Shown one piece after another: positions 29,737-37,471 of a stretch of DNA of 64,000 nt. The notes beneath the pieces are model-generated. The model saw nothing but the letters and a program-made list of their open reading frames with translations. It ran no database searches and was not told where the DNA came from. Every line of letters starts with the position of its first letter. The first letter of the stretch is position 1. The stretch lies in the NCBI RefSeq assembly GCF_027484365.1, contig NZ_JAIXTC010000008.1, forward strand, positions 28,465-92,464. The letters are read 5' to 3'. The DNA comes from Brevundimonas sp. (lineage in GTDB: Bacteria > Pseudomonadota > Alphaproteobacteria > Caulobacterales > Caulobacteraceae). The translations under genes were made by a program, and so were the position numbers.

Positions 29737-30398
29737 GCCATGCGACGCTGAAGGACCGTCTGGTCGAAAGACTGACCCCGGCCGGGGGCTGGCGGGCGGA
29801 GACGCGCGCCGTTCGCTCCGACTTCGACCTCAATCCCGGCGCCACGCGCTGGACGCCCGGACCGCTCAAGCCCGCGGCCGTCCTGATCCCCGTCATCGCC
29901 GACGCCGAGGGGGCGCGTGTCCTGCTCACCCGCCGTGCCGATAGCCTGGCCAAACACACCGGACAGGTCGCCTTCCCCGGCGGCCGGCTGGATCCGGGCG
30001 AGACCGCTGTCGAGGCCGCGTTGCGCGAGGCCCGGGAGGAGGTGGACCTGGACCCCGCAGCGGTCACCGTGCTGGGCCTGTCCGACGCCTATGAGACCGG
30101 CACCGGCTATCTGATCACCCCGGTGATCGGCTGGATCGACACCCTGCCGACCCTGACCGCTTCGCCCGCCGAGGTGGCCGAGATCTTCCAGACGCCGTGG
30201 GACTTCCTGATGGATCCGGCCAACCACAGCCGCGACCATCTCGAGGCGCCCGCCGGGGTCAAACGCTGGTTCTGGGCCATGACGTGGAACGAGCAATACA
30301 TCTGGGGTGCGACGGCCGGGATCATCCGGGGCCTGCGCGCGCGGCTGTACGGCGATGAGCCCGACCTGCCTGCCTCGGCGGCGGAGGACGCGGCGTGA
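29733..30398 (+). CDS. NUDIX hydrolase (CoA pyrophosphatase-like)
   Basis: A 221-residue NUDIX enzyme. The Nudix box is GRLDPGETAVEAALREAREEVDL (about residues 88-110), with Asp where Gly is usual near its end. The upstream LLTRRADSLAKHTGQVAFPGG is the CoA-pyrophosphatase signature (UPF0035), so hydrolysis of CoA or a related nucleotide is likely. It sits between DUF1285 and cca, overlapping both by four bases. Confidence 0.92.
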   Translation: MSHATLKDRLVERLTPAGGWRAETRAVRSDFDLNPGATRWTPGPLKPAAVLIPVIADAEGARVLLTRRADSLAKHTGQVAFPGGRLDPGETAVEAALREAREEVDLDPAAVTVLGLSDAYETGTGYLITPVIGWIDTLPTLTASPAEVAEIFQTPWDFLMDPANHSRDHLEAPAGVKRWFWAMTWNEQYIWGATAGIIRGLRARLYGDEPDLPASAAEDAA

Positions 30399-31594
30399 CG
30401 CGACTGGAAAACCAGTCATGGCTGACCAGTCCCGCCACCGTCGCCGTCTTCGACGCGCTGGAGGCGGCGGGCGGCTCCGATTGCGCGCGCTTCGTCGGGG
30501 GCTCCGTCCGCAACGCCCTGGTCGGAAGACCCGTCGATGACTTCGACATCGCGACCCGGCTGAAGCCTGAGGCCTCGATGGCCGCCTTGAAGACGGCCGG
30601 CATCAAGGTCGTGCCGACCGGCCTGGCCCACGGCACGGTCACCGCCGTCTCGGGGAAGAAGCCCTACGAAATCACCACCCTGCGGCGTGACGTGGAGACG
30701 GATGGCCGTCGCGCCGTGGTCGCCTTCACTGACGACTGGGCCGAGGACGCCGCCCGCCGCGACTTCCGCCTCAATGCCCTCTACGCCGACCGGACAGGTG
30801 CGATCTTCGATCCCACCGGGCAGGGTGTGGCGGACGCCCTGGCCGGCCGGGTCGTCTTCGTCGGCGATCCGACGACGCGGATCGAGGAAGACTATCTCCG
30901 CATCCTGCGCTTCTTCCGCTTCTTCGCCTGGTACGGCCGCTCGGAGCCCGACGCCGAAGGCCTCGCCGCCTGCGCCGCTCACGCCGATGGGCTGGCGCGG
31001 CTGTCGGCGGAGCGGGTTTCGAAGGAACTGCTGAAACTGCTCGCCGCCCCGGATCCGCGCCCCGCTGTCCATGCGATGCGCAACGCCGGGGTGCTGAACC
31101 GCCTGTTCCCCGCCGTCGGCGATCTCGCGGCCTTCGACAGGATCTGCGAGGCCGGCGACGACCCGGTCCTGCGTCTGTCCGCCCTGCTGCCGGATGATCC
31201 TCCCGCCGTGGCCGTCATCGCGCGCGGCCTGCGCCTGCCCAGGGCCATGGAGACCCGCCTGGCCGCCGCTGCCGAAGGACCGCTCGATCCGGAGACCGAC
31301 GAGCGTGAACTGCGCGCCCTGATCTATCGCCTCGGCAAGGAGGCCGTCGGTGACCGTATCCGGCGCGGCGGGGCGATCCGGCCCGGGGCAGAGACGCCGT
31401 CGGCGTTGGCCCTGATCGACAGCTGGGCCATCCCTCGCATGCCCGTCGGTGGTCATGACCTCGCCAAACTCGGCGTCGAACCCGGCCCGGAACACGGTCG
31501 CATCCTGAAGGCCTTCGAGGCCGGATGGATCGCCGACGACTTCCCCGCCGACGGCCACCAGCAACGGCTCACGCGGCTGGCGACGCCGTCCTGA
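30395..31594 (+). CDS. cca: CCA tRNA nucleotidyltransferase / poly(A) polymerase family
   Basis: A 399-residue nucleotidyltransferase that adds or repairs the tRNA 3' CCA. The head domain has CARFVGGSVRNALVGRPVDDFDIATRL (GG..R and DxD catalytic carboxylates), and RRDFRLNALYAD and EEDYLRILRFFRFFA are conserved neck motifs. The start is GTG, overlapping the NUDIX stop. The 3' end overlaps the convergent EEP gene by 26 bases. Confidence 0.92.
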   Translation: MTRLENQSWLTSPATVAVFDALEAAGGSDCARFVGGSVRNALVGRPVDDFDIATRLKPEASMAALKTAGIKVVPTGLAHGTVTAVSGKKPYEITTLRRDVETDGRRAVVAFTDDWAEDAARRDFRLNALYADRTGAIFDPTGQGVADALAGRVVFVGDPTTRIEEDYLRILRFFRFFAWYGRSEPDAEGLAACAAHADGLARLSAERVSKELLKLLAAPDPRPAVHAMRNAGVLNRLFPAVGDLAAFDRICEAGDDPVLRLSALLPDDPPAVAVIARGLRLPRAMETRLAAAAEGPLDPETDERELRALIYRLGKEAVGDRIRRGGAIRPGAETPSALALIDSWAIPRMPVGGHDLAKLGVEPGPEHGRILKAFEAGWIADDFPADGHQQRLTRLATPS

Positions 31595-32546
31595 CGAAGC
31601 GGGTGATGACCGGCCGGTGGTCCGAGCCCGTCGGCAGGCCCAGTCGCCGGTCCACCAGTGCCAGATCAGGCGTGCGCCAGACCTGGTCAATGGTGATGCC
31701 GGCGATGGCGGGCAGCCGCGTGGGCCAGGTCCCCGGCCAGCCCGGTGCCGGGATCAGTCCGCCGTCCTGCTTGATGATCCTGCCGATCCGGGCGCTCGAG
31801 ACGCTGTTGAAATCCCCGGCGGCGATGACCGGTCCCGCGATCGACCGCGCCCACGCCGACAGCCCCTCCGCCTGCCGGATCTGCTCCCACTGGATCTGAT
31901 AGGGCCACGGCCGGGTCATGTGCACGCCCGCGACCGTCACGGGACCGATCGGGGTCTCGACCACCGCGCCGACGACGGACAGGCCGGGTACGACCAGACC
32001 AATGTCCTGTAGCGGTCGGCGCGAGGCGATGATCGACCGCGCCGCACCGCTGGGGCGGTCCATCCGGATGTTGGCGGCCCGATAGGGATAGCCCGTCAGC
32101 ACCTGGTCAATCGCCGCCGCCGGGGCATCTCCGACTTCGATCAGCACCACCACATCCGCATCGGCCGCAGCGATGGAGGTCGCCATCGCCTCCACGTCGG
32201 TGTTCAGGGCGTGCAGGTTGGCCGAATAGAGGCTGAAGCCTTTGCTCCCGGCCTCGGCCTCGGCCTCTCCGCGCGACGGTGCCCATTGCGGCGCTCCTGC
32301 TGCAAGCACCAGTCCGCAGACAACAACGGCCGCCCCGATCAGGATCCTCGACCGCAACAGGCCTGCCGCCGCCAGCCCGCCGACCGCCGCGATCAGCGCA
32401 GGGCCCGTGAACTGCGCCAGGATGTCGACCCACCGATGCCCGATCCCGCTCAGGGCCGCCCCGGCGATGCCCAGCGGCACCGTCAGCGCCAGCGCCAGGA
32501 TGATCCGGGCCGCCAAACGCACATGTGAACGGAAACGATCAGTCAC
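31569..32546 (-). CDS. Endonuclease/exonuclease/phosphatase (EEP) family membrane protein
   Basis: A 325-residue protein with three N-terminal TM helices (residues 12-95) and a C-terminal EEP domain: LYSANLHALNTDVEAM, VVLIEVGD (metal-binding Glu), VTVAGVHMTRPWP, VIAAGDFNSV and GSDHRPVI (catalytic Asp-His). The catalytic domain should face the periplasm. The start is GTG. The 3' end overlaps cca. Confidence 0.88.
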   Translation of the reverse strand: MTDRFRSHVRLAARIILALALTVPLGIAGAALSGIGHRWVDILAQFTGPALIAAVGGLAAAGLLRSRILIGAAVVVCGLVLAAGAPQWAPSRGEAEAEAGSKGFSLYSANLHALNTDVEAMATSIAAADADVVVLIEVGDAPAAAIDQVLTGYPYRAANIRMDRPSGAARSIIASRRPLQDIGLVVPGLSVVGAVVETPIGPVTVAGVHMTRPWPYQIQWEQIRQAEGLSAWARSIAGPVIAAGDFNSVSSARIGRIIKQDGGLIPAPGWPGTWPTRLPAIAGITIDQVWRTPDLALVDRRLGLPTGSDHRPVITRFVRTASPAA

Positions 32547-32612
32547 GGAGACTTGCTATCCATGATGAACACGGGTCGATGTGGCGCGTTGACCCGTCGT
32601 TTGGAGGGCGAA

Positions 32613-33086
32613 ATGGCGAAGCGATCCATCGGGGATATCGAGAAGATCTGGTCCAATGTCGAGGGCGTTAAGAAGCTCTCCGACCGGGCCGTCGGTTTCG
32701 GTCCCTTCGGCATCGGTCTGGACGGCCTGCTGACCTGGATCCCGGTCGTGGGAACGGTCTACAGCGTCGGAGCCGGCGGCTGGCTGCTGATCCAGGCGGC
32801 GCGGGCCAGGGCCACACCCGGCACCCTGCTGCGGATGATCGGCTATCTCGGCGTCGACAGCGCCACCACCCTGGTGGGCGAGGCTGTGCCCTTCGCTCCT
32901 GACGTGGTCGACTTCTTCTTCCCGGGGCACCTGATGGCGGCAAAGGCGCTGCAAAAGGATATCGAGTCGACCCACTGGGTCGAGGCGAATGAGCGCGAGG
33001 CGCGCGCCTCCGGCGACCACGACCGGCACGTCGCGGCCATGAAGGCCGATCCGAAGAAGCGACGGATCGTCTATCTGCACGACTGA
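32613..33086 (+). CDS. DUF4112 domain-containing membrane protein
   Basis: A 157-residue protein. The DUF4112 signature is IGLDGLLTWIPVVGTVYSVG, followed by a hydrophobic segment and the conserved GEAVPFAPDVVDFFFPGHL pattern. The start at 32613 has a clear Shine-Dalgarno (GGAGG) and gives MAKRSIGD; an upstream in-frame start is weaker. Function unknown. The C-terminus is charged. Confidence 0.88.
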   Translation: MAKRSIGDIEKIWSNVEGVKKLSDRAVGFGPFGIGLDGLLTWIPVVGTVYSVGAGGWLLIQAARARATPGTLLRMIGYLGVDSATTLVGEAVPFAPDVVDFFFPGHLMAAKALQKDIESTHWVEANEREARASGDHDRHVAAMKADPKKRRIVYLHD

Positions 33087-33161
33087 AGCCGCTGTTTCAC
33101 TTGACGAACCGGGCGGGGCGAGCCCTAGTCCCGCCGATCGAGACCGCCCCCGGACGCCTGA

Positions 33162-33719
33162 ATGACCCCGATGCTGACGCGAGACGAACTGGCCGTGGCG
33201 CTCGGCAACGCGGGCGCAGGCGACCGGGCCGCCTTCAGGATCGTCTATGAAGCGACCTCCGCGAAGCTATTGGGCGTGTGCCTGCGTATCTTGGCTGACC
33301 GCCAATTGGCAGAGGACGTCTTGCAGGACACCTATCTCACCGTCTGGAGGAAGGCCTCGACCTTCGACCCCTCGCGCGCCAGCCCGATCACCTGGCTGGT
33401 GACCATCGCGCGAAACCGGTCGATCGATCGACTGCGCTCGGCCGCGCCCATGCGCCGGACCGCGCCCGTAGAGGACGCCCACGACCTCGCCGACGCCGCC
33501 CCCCTGGCTTCGGACGTGATCGAGACGACCGATGAGGTGGGTCGTCTGAATGCCTGTCTCGACACCCTGGAAGACAAGGTTCGCGGCGTGATCCGCACCG
33601 CCTTCATGGAAGGCGTGACCTATGACGCCCTGGCCAGCCGCGAGAACGTGCCTCTGGGCACGATGAAGAGCTGGATCCGCCGGGGGCTGCTGAGGCTGAG
33701 GAGCTGCCTCGAATCATGA
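33162..33719 (+). CDS. RNA polymerase sigma factor, ECF family
   Basis: A 185-residue extracytoplasmic-function sigma factor. Region 2 is AEDVLQDTYLTVWRKASTFDPSRASPITWLVTIARNRSIDRLR (about residues 48-90); region 4 is VIRTAFMEGVTYDALASRENVPLGTMKSWIRRGLLRLR with a helix-turn-helix. The pattern is that of the SigK-type group paired with membrane anti-sigma factors. It is coupled by an ATGA overlap to the anti-sigma gene. No target promoter could be identified. Confidence 0.94.
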   Translation: MTPMLTRDELAVALGNAGAGDRAAFRIVYEATSAKLLGVCLRILADRQLAEDVLQDTYLTVWRKASTFDPSRASPITWLVTIARNRSIDRLRSAAPMRRTAPVEDAHDLADAAPLASDVIETTDEVGRLNACLDTLEDKVRGVIRTAFMEGVTYDALASRENVPLGTMKSWIRRGLLRLRSCLES

Positions 33720-34453
33720 CCGACCGTCCCACCGAAGACGAAGACCGCGCCCTGGCCGGAGAGCTGGCCCTGCGGGTCCTGTCCCCCGCCGAGGAGCGCG
33801 CAGCCCAGGCCCGCCAGGCCTCTGACCCCGCCTTCGCCGCCGAGGTCGAGGTCTGGAACGAGCAACTGGCCGGGTTCATCGCCGAGATTCCGCCCGTCCA
33901 GCCGTCCGCCCGCGTCTGGCCCCGGGTCGAGGCCGGCATCGCTGAGCCCGTCGTCGCGCCCGATGCGGCCAACGACAACCGCGCCGGCTTCTGGCGCGCC
34001 TGGGCCCTCGGTTCGACCGGACTGCTGGCCGCCAGCCTCGTCGCCGTCGCCCTGCTGGCCACCCGCCCGGCCCCCGCGCCCATCGTTCAGGCGGCTCCGG
34101 CCGGCGGCGTGACCCGCGTCGCCACCATCGCCACGACCGACGGCGGGACCCCCGTCGTCGCCCTGGCCTACGACAGCGCGACCGGCAATCTGTTCATCGC
34201 CCCCACACAGGCCATGAACGGCGTCACCGCGGTGCCCCACCTGTGGCTGGTCAAGCCGGGCCAGGCAGGGGTCCAGCTCATCGGCGCCATCGACGGATCG
34301 GCCGCCTCGCATCACCATCTCACCGACGTCCTGGCCTCGACGGCGGGCCAGGCGGTCGCGGTCGCCATCTCGATGGAAGCGCCGGGTCACACCCCGGCCG
34401 GCGACAAGCCCGACGGCCCGGTCGTCGCCACCGGCGAACTCCAGTCCCTCTAA
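33716..34453 (+). CDS. Anti-sigma factor (RskA-like)
   Basis: A 245-residue protein. The cytosolic N-terminal zinc-less anti-sigma domain (residues 1-90) contains LALRVLSPAEERAAQARQASDPAFAAEVEVWNEQLA, followed by one TM helix (about 98-118) and a periplasmic RskA C-terminal domain with VVALAYDSATGNLFIAPTQAMNG and PHLWLVKPGQ. This is the partner of the preceding ECF sigma factor, which it should hold inactive at the membrane until a signal releases it. Confidence 0.9.
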   Translation: MTDRPTEDEDRALAGELALRVLSPAEERAAQARQASDPAFAAEVEVWNEQLAGFIAEIPPVQPSARVWPRVEAGIAEPVVAPDAANDNRAGFWRAWALGSTGLLAASLVAVALLATRPAPAPIVQAAPAGGVTRVATIATTDGGTPVVALAYDSATGNLFIAPTQAMNGVTAVPHLWLVKPGQAGVQLIGAIDGSAASHHHLTDVLASTAGQAVAVAISMEAPGHTPAGDKPDGPVVATGELQSL

Positions 34454-34608
34454 GGCGCATCCCGGACGGCGAATTCCCCGTAGATTGATTGAATGGATCG
34501 TTTCGGAGCCGCCCAGGCGACGTCGTGGGTCCTGACGACCGCGATCCGGTAAGCGGGGAGGCCTCCCAGCCCTTCCATCGGTCTCCCCGCACCTCTCGCA
34601 CCCGGCGA

Positions 34609-34673
34609 TACCCATCAACGGATCGACCCAGGACCCCAATGAATTCAAGGGCCGGCTCTATTTATAGCCTTTG
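34609..34673. repeat. 65-bp dispersed repeat, copy 1
   Basis: This segment matches 63544-63608 at 56 of 65 positions (my hand count), including identical blocks ATACCCATCAAC, GAATTCAA, CCGGCTCTAT and TATAGCCTTT. It lies in the 278-base gap between the anti-sigma gene and the DUF2793 gene. No gene is supported in that gap. Confidence 0.75.
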
Positions 34674-34704
34674 AACGCGCGGGCCTCCGGGGTGCCCGCA
34701 CACT

Positions 34705-34728
34705 GATCTCCGTAATCCAACGGAGATC
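34705..34728 (+). promoter_or_regulatory. Leader hairpin covering the Shine-Dalgarno of the DUF2793 gene
   Basis: GATCTCCGT (34705-34713) pairs perfectly with ACGGAGATC (34720-34728) across a 6-base loop. The right arm contains GGAG (34722-34725), which is the ribosome-binding site for the ATG at 34732. Translation may depend on opening this structure. Confidence 0.65.
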
Positions 34729-34731
34729 GAA

Positions 34732-36180
34732 ATGCCTTCGAACCAGAGCGCGCGACTGGACCTGCCCTATCTGGCGGCCGGTCAGCTGCAGAAACACGTC
34801 ACCGTCAACGAGGCCCTCACACGGCTCGACGCTCTGGCCCAGACAGCGGTGCTGAGCCGAACGGCCGCGGCCCAGCCCGCCGAACCGGAGGACGGCGCCC
34901 TCTACATCCTGCCGGCGACCCCGGCCGGCCCTGTCTGGTCGGGGTGGTCGGAGGGCGATCTGGTCCGCGCCGAACTGGGCGGCTGGACCCGCGTGCCCGC
35001 CCCGACCGGGACCCTGGCCGTGGTGCTCGACGAGGGCGCCCTCGTCATGCGCGGAGAAGGCGGCTGGGCCCCGTTCCCGGCCGAAGTTCGGGAACTCCGG
35101 CGGTTCGGACTGAACACACGGGGCGATGAGGACAACCCCTTCGCGGCGAAGCTGAACAAGGCCCTGTGGACGGCCCTTTCGTCGGGCGAGGGTGGCGACG
35201 GCGACCTGCGTTTCACCTTCAACAAGGACGGGGCCGCCGACGTTCTGTCGCTCTTGTTCCAGAGCGGCTACGGCGGCCGGGCCGAACTGGGCCTGATCGG
35301 CGACGACGACCTGAGGCTCAAGGTCAGTCCCGACGGCTCGGCCTGGACCGAAGCCCTCCGCATCGACAGGGACGACGCCCGCGTCTGGTTCGCCCGCGGC
35401 GCGACCCGGACCGAGACCGTTCGTCTGATGACCAGCGGCGACTTCACCCCGCCTGACTGGGCCCGACTGCTCATCGTCACGGCGCTCGGCGGGGGAGGTG
35501 GTGGCGGCGCCGGGGCGTCCGGACCCGGCGGCGTCCGTCAGGGCGGCGGCGGCGGGGGAGGGGGCGGCCTGTCCCAGGCGATCTGGCGGGTCGAGGATCT
35601 GCCTGGCGACCTGACGGTCACCGTCGGCGCGGGTGGCGCATCCGGGACGTCGGGCGGCGACACCACGATCACCGCGTCCGGCATCATCCTGCTCACCGCG
35701 CGCGGCGGCGCCGAGGGTCAGCCCGGGACCTCGGGCGGGGCAGGCGGCGCGGCCGGACCTGGTGTGACCGGCGGCAATGGCGGCGGTGCGGCCTCGGCGA
35801 CCGCGACGGCGGGCGCGGGCCAGAGCCTGATCTGCGCGGCAGCCCCGGGCGGCGGCGGTGGAGGCGGCGGGCTCGACGCATCGACCGTGGCGCGGGCCGG
35901 AGGGGCAGGCGGCTCCGGTGGCACCCTGACCTGCCCGGGCGAGGGCGGCGCGGGGGCGGTCTCGGCACCTGGGTTGGCCGGATCGGGCCCTGTCTCGATT
36001 CTCGGAGCCGCCGGAGGCGGGGGCGGCGGCGCGGGCGCTGTCACCTCCGGCGCGGGCCTCGCAGGCGGCGCGGGCGGAGACTACGGCGCCGGTGGCGGCG
36101 GCGGGGGTGCGGGGATCAGCTCCGGCGGACCGGGCGGTGCCGGATCGGGCGGCGTCGTCCAGATCCTGATCCAGGGATGA
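34732..36180 (+). CDS. DUF2793 and glycine-rich domain protein (tail-fibre-like)
   Basis: A 482-residue protein. Residues 1-120 match DUF2793 (SARLDLPYLAAGQLQKHVTVNEALTRLDAL, EDGALYILP, GLYVR-like WTRVPAPTGTL), a domain found in phage and gene-transfer-agent tail fibres. Residues 246-482 are an extreme glycine-rich domain opened by FTPPDWARLLIVTALGGGG and LTVTVGAGGASG, resembling the polyglycine host-binding tips of phage fibres. No signal peptide is present, as expected for a particle component. First gene of a block with holin-like, endolysin-like and spanin-like genes. Confidence 0.85.
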   Translation: MPSNQSARLDLPYLAAGQLQKHVTVNEALTRLDALAQTAVLSRTAAAQPAEPEDGALYILPATPAGPVWSGWSEGDLVRAELGGWTRVPAPTGTLAVVLDEGALVMRGEGGWAPFPAEVRELRRFGLNTRGDEDNPFAAKLNKALWTALSSGEGGDGDLRFTFNKDGAADVLSLLFQSGYGGRAELGLIGDDDLRLKVSPDGSAWTEALRIDRDDARVWFARGATRTETVRLMTSGDFTPPDWARLLIVTALGGGGGGGAGASGPGGVRQGGGGGGGGGLSQAIWRVEDLPGDLTVTVGAGGASGTSGGDTTITASGIILLTARGGAEGQPGTSGGAGGAAGPGVTGGNGGGAASATATAGAGQSLICAAAPGGGGGGGGLDASTVARAGGAGGSGGTLTCPGEGGAGAVSAPGLAGSGPVSILGAAGGGGGGAGAVTSGAGLAGGAGGDYGAGGGGGGAGISSGGPGGAGSGGVVQILIQG

Positions 36181-36368
36181 GGCCGATGCCGCGCCCCGAC
36201 GCCGACCCCGGCTTCGACGACCCCACCCGCGACGGCCTCAGCCCGTTGCTCGACATCGACGCGCTGGATTTCCCGCGCCGCCTGTCTCGCGACGAAGGCC
36301 GCCGCGCCGCCGGGCCCGACTGGTTCTGGAGCCATCCCACCCTCGACGAGGACTCCGACAATGATTGA
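36177..36368 (+). CDS. Small acidic protein in fibre/lysis block
   Basis: A 63-residue, Asp/Pro/Arg-rich soluble protein. Its ATG overlaps the TGA of the DUF2793 gene and its stop overlaps the next start, so it is part of the coupled block. No family recognised. Given its place it might be a tail accessory protein or chaperone, but that is a guess. Confidence 0.65.
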   Translation: MRPMPRPDADPGFDDPTRDGLSPLLDIDALDFPRRLSRDEGRRAAGPDWFWSHPTLDEDSDND

Positions 36369-36651
36369 GAACAACCCCCAATCCCCGCCCCAACCACCCT
36401 CGCCACCCCTGGCCGAGGGGCAGTGGCTATGGCGCCGGCTCTATGTCTTCGCGGCCAGTTTCGCCCTTTGGCGATCCCTGTCCGCCGTCGTCCACCGCAC
36501 CGAGCCGGCCGCCCTCCCGGCGGTGGCCTCCGGCCTGATGTCGCTGCTCGCCCTGACCCTGATCCTTTATCTGGTCGCGCCGACGGCCCAGCAGCTGGTC
36601 GCCCTGCTGGTGAATCTGCGCCTGCGCCTCGCCGACGGAGGGGCGCGATGA
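36361..36651 (+). CDS. Small membrane protein, holin candidate
   Basis: A 96-residue protein with a Pro-rich N-terminus, then two hydrophobic segments (about 27-45, LYVFAASFALWRSLSAVV, and 53-75, AVASGLMSLLALTLILYLV), and a basic C-terminal end. Size, topology and position directly before a peptidoglycan hydrolase fit a holin that would permeabilise the inner membrane. No sequence family is recognised, so the role rests on context. Confidence 0.62.
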   Translation: MIENNPQSPPQPPSPPLAEGQWLWRRLYVFAASFALWRSLSAVVHRTEPAALPAVASGLMSLLALTLILYLVAPTAQQLVALLVNLRLRLADGGAR

Positions 36652-37031
36652 GCTTTCGTCTCTCCGTCCGTTCCCGCGCCAGGCTTCAGGGCGTCCATCC
36701 CGCCCTGGTCGGTGTCCTGGAGGCGGCCATTCTGACCACGCCCGTCGACTTCATGGTCACGGAGGGCCTGCGCACACCGGAACGGCAGGCGGCCCTGGTC
36801 CGCGCCGGGGCAAGCCGCACCCTGAACTCCCGCCACATCACCGGCCACGCGGTCGATGTCGCGGCCGTGGTCGACGGCGCGCTCCGGTGGGACTGGCCGC
36901 TCTATCCGCCCATCGCCGAGGCCGTGAAGGCGGCGGCGAAGATCAGGGGCGTGGCTGTGGTCTGGGGCGGGGACTGGCCGCGCCTGCGTGACGGTCCGCA
37001 TTTCGAGCTGGATCGGAGGGCGTTCCCGTGA
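36648..37031 (+). CDS. M15-family peptidoglycan peptidase (endolysin-like)
   Basis: A 127-residue protein like the phage-type CwlK/VanY L-alanyl-D-glutamate or D-Ala peptidases. Zinc ligands are in SRHITGHAVDVA (His63, Asp70; SxHxxGxAxD motif) and PHFEL (His118). FMVTEGLRTPERQAAL is the conserved substrate segment, and WGGDW lies before the last ligand. No signal peptide is present, as in holin-dependent endolysins. It overlaps both neighbours by four bases. Confidence 0.9.
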   Translation: MSFRLSVRSRARLQGVHPALVGVLEAAILTTPVDFMVTEGLRTPERQAALVRAGASRTLNSRHITGHAVDVAAVVDGALRWDWPLYPPIAEAVKAAAKIRGVAVVWGGDWPRLRDGPHFELDRRAFP

Positions 37032-37471
37032 CGCCTCCCTTCCTCCGGACACTGACGCCGACCGGATGGCTGGGTCTCGGCCTGGCCGGCGCCGTGGCGG
37101 TCGCCCTCGTCCTCGGCGGGCTGGGTTTCCGCTGGGACCCGTTCGACCTCGGTCGCCGACGCCTCGACCGCGCCGAAGCGTCCGCCGCTGCGGCGGTCGA
37201 GGAGGCCGCCGCCCGGTCGGCGGAGGCTCGTGGCCAGGCCGGTCAGGTCGCCCGCCTTGAGGCCGCCGTTCAATCCGCCGTGGCGCTGGAACGCGTCACC
37301 GCCCGATCCATCCAGACTGCGAGAACCGCCGATGATTCCACCACGCCCCTGCCTGCCGATCGCGCTGCTCGCCTGCGCGACCATGACCGCGAGCTGTGCC
37401 GCCTCGCGCCCCACCTCATCGGTTGCCCCGCCGCGCCTGACCCTGCCGATGATCGCGAGCCGGCCGTGTGA
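37028..37471 (+). CDS. Rz-like inner-membrane spanin candidate
   Basis: A 147-residue protein with one N-terminal TM helix (residues 12-34, LGLGLAGAVAVALVLGGLGF), then an Ala/Glu/Arg helix likely to coil (about 45-100), and a C-terminal tail with two cysteines (ELCRLAPHLIGCP). This is the architecture of i-spanins. The start is GTG, overlapping the endolysin stop. The 3' third overlaps a lipoprotein gene in another frame, the classic Rz/Rz1 arrangement. Confidence 0.72.
   Translation: MTPPFLRTLTPTGWLGLGLAGAVAVALVLGGLGFRWDPFDLGRRRLDRAEASAAAAVEEAAARSAEARGQAGQVARLEAAVQSAVALERVTARSIQTARTADDSTTPLPADRAARLRDHDRELCRLAPHLIGCPAAPDPADDREPAV

Noticed and set aside
35693..36044. Pro/Arg-rich frames opposite the glycine-rich fibre domain
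   Set aside because: They are complements of glycine codons and carry no start or ribosome-binding evidence.
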